A program made the position numbers and the translations under genes. A stretch of 64,000 bases of DNA from Bacteroidales bacterium UBA6397 (lineage in GTDB: Bacteria; Bacteroidota; Bacteroidia; Bacteroidales; UBA932), in NCBI GenBank assembly GCA_002439875.1, contig DJQB01000017.1, positions 8,975 through 72,974 on the forward strand. Reading direction: 5' to 3'. The notes beneath the pieces are model-generated. The model had not been told where the DNA came from. It saw only the letters and a program-made list of their open reading frames with translations, and did no database searches. The number at the start of each line of letters is the position of its first letter. The first letter of the stretch is position 1. Shown in pieces: positions 63,777 through 64,000 of this stretch.

Positions 63777-63841
63777 AGGTGGTCATGGCGGCCTACGCGC
63801 TTCGCGCGCCCTATCCGGGTGAATGGCCGCCATGACTACCT
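63777..63841. repeat. Inverted repeat, 17-bp arms
   Basis: AGGTGGTCATGGCGGCC (63777-63793) and its inverse (63825-63841) pair with one mismatch; inside is a smaller GCGC-TTC-GCGC hairpin. Found in the non-coding end of the window (63648-64000), where no gene start is visible. It may be a REP-like element or a structured terminator. Confidence 0.65.
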
Positions 63842-63941
63842 CACACCGGAACTTTCCTTTATTATTTAGAAGCTTTTTTGATTTGTTTGTTTGAAGGTTT
63901 GAGAGTGAAAAACTTCAGGTTCGACCGCTTCTTCCAAGGAA

Positions 63942-64000
63942 GATAGCGGTGCTATCTGACTGAAGAAGCGGGAAGAAAATGAAGATTTTTTCACCTCAAA
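63942..64000 (+). repeat. 59-bp dispersed repeat, copy 2 (reaches window end)
   Basis: Matches 34341-34399 at 56 of 59 positions, in the same orientation. Here the opening dyad is better (AGATAGC-GGT-GCTATCT, 63941-63957). The true end may lie beyond base 64000. Confidence 0.8.

Overview
The window is chromosomal DNA from a member of the Bacteroidota, most likely order Bacteroidales. Support: no Shine-Dalgarno pattern at most starts, promoters of the TTG-N19/20-TAnnTTTG type, fused KorA, the Bacteroidota form of omega (RpoZ), Wzi and calycin-like lipoproteins, a TonB receptor, and the nadK-uppS-bamA-ompH cluster. Most of the window is dense housekeeping DNA. The block from about 46.0 to 57.04 kb is visibly richer in A+T and reads as acquired.

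Layout. (1) 1-10.6 kb, minus strand: one continuous his-leu gene string, hisL(leader)-hisG-hisD-hisC::hisB-hisH-hisA-hisF-hisIE-leuA-leuC-leuD-leuB. A histidine-rich leader peptide and an intrinsic terminator stand before hisG. hisC and hisB are fused through a linker made of a palindromic repeat, and a half copy of that repeat lies in frame in hisF. (2) 10.7-16.5 kb: M49-like lipoprotein, DASS (SLC13) carrier and two paralogous porins. (3) 16.6-20.9 kb: korA-korB-gdhA, linking 2-oxoglutarate/ferredoxin chemistry to glutamate. (4) 21-34.2 kb: envelope biogenesis (nadK, uppS, bamA, ompH; then pdxJ, a second OmpH, a glycosyltransferase and a LysM/periplasmic-binding-like protein), followed by trxB-bamD-rpoZ-recN. 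(5) 34.3-45.9 kb: Fur-family regulator, Wzi, tRNA-His, CapA, PhoH, gyrA with a TPR gene, and a ClpC-type ATPase. (6) 46.1-57.0 kb: a Panacea-domain toxin-antitoxin-like pair, a frameshifted IS1595-family transposase remnant, and a four-gene cassette ending in a 1724-residue DExH helicase with a DUF1998/MZB-type tail. (7) 57.1-64 kb: AI-2E-type transporter, esterase, SGNH hydrolase, an intergenic 52-bp tandem repeat array, a lipoprotein and a TonB-dependent receptor.

The best candidate for an undescribed system is the four-gene cassette at 47517-57037. The genes are in one direction, the last three overlap, and only the helicase is recognisable. It recalls the large helicases of Druantia and DISARM, but the partner genes do not look like the known components. 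Other non-standard observations are the his attenuator in front of a his-leu superoperon, the repeat-built HisC-HisB linker, the covarying 52-bp hairpin array, a dyad-plus-promoter module present twice, and an apparent excess of the hexamer GAATAT/ATATTC in core genes.
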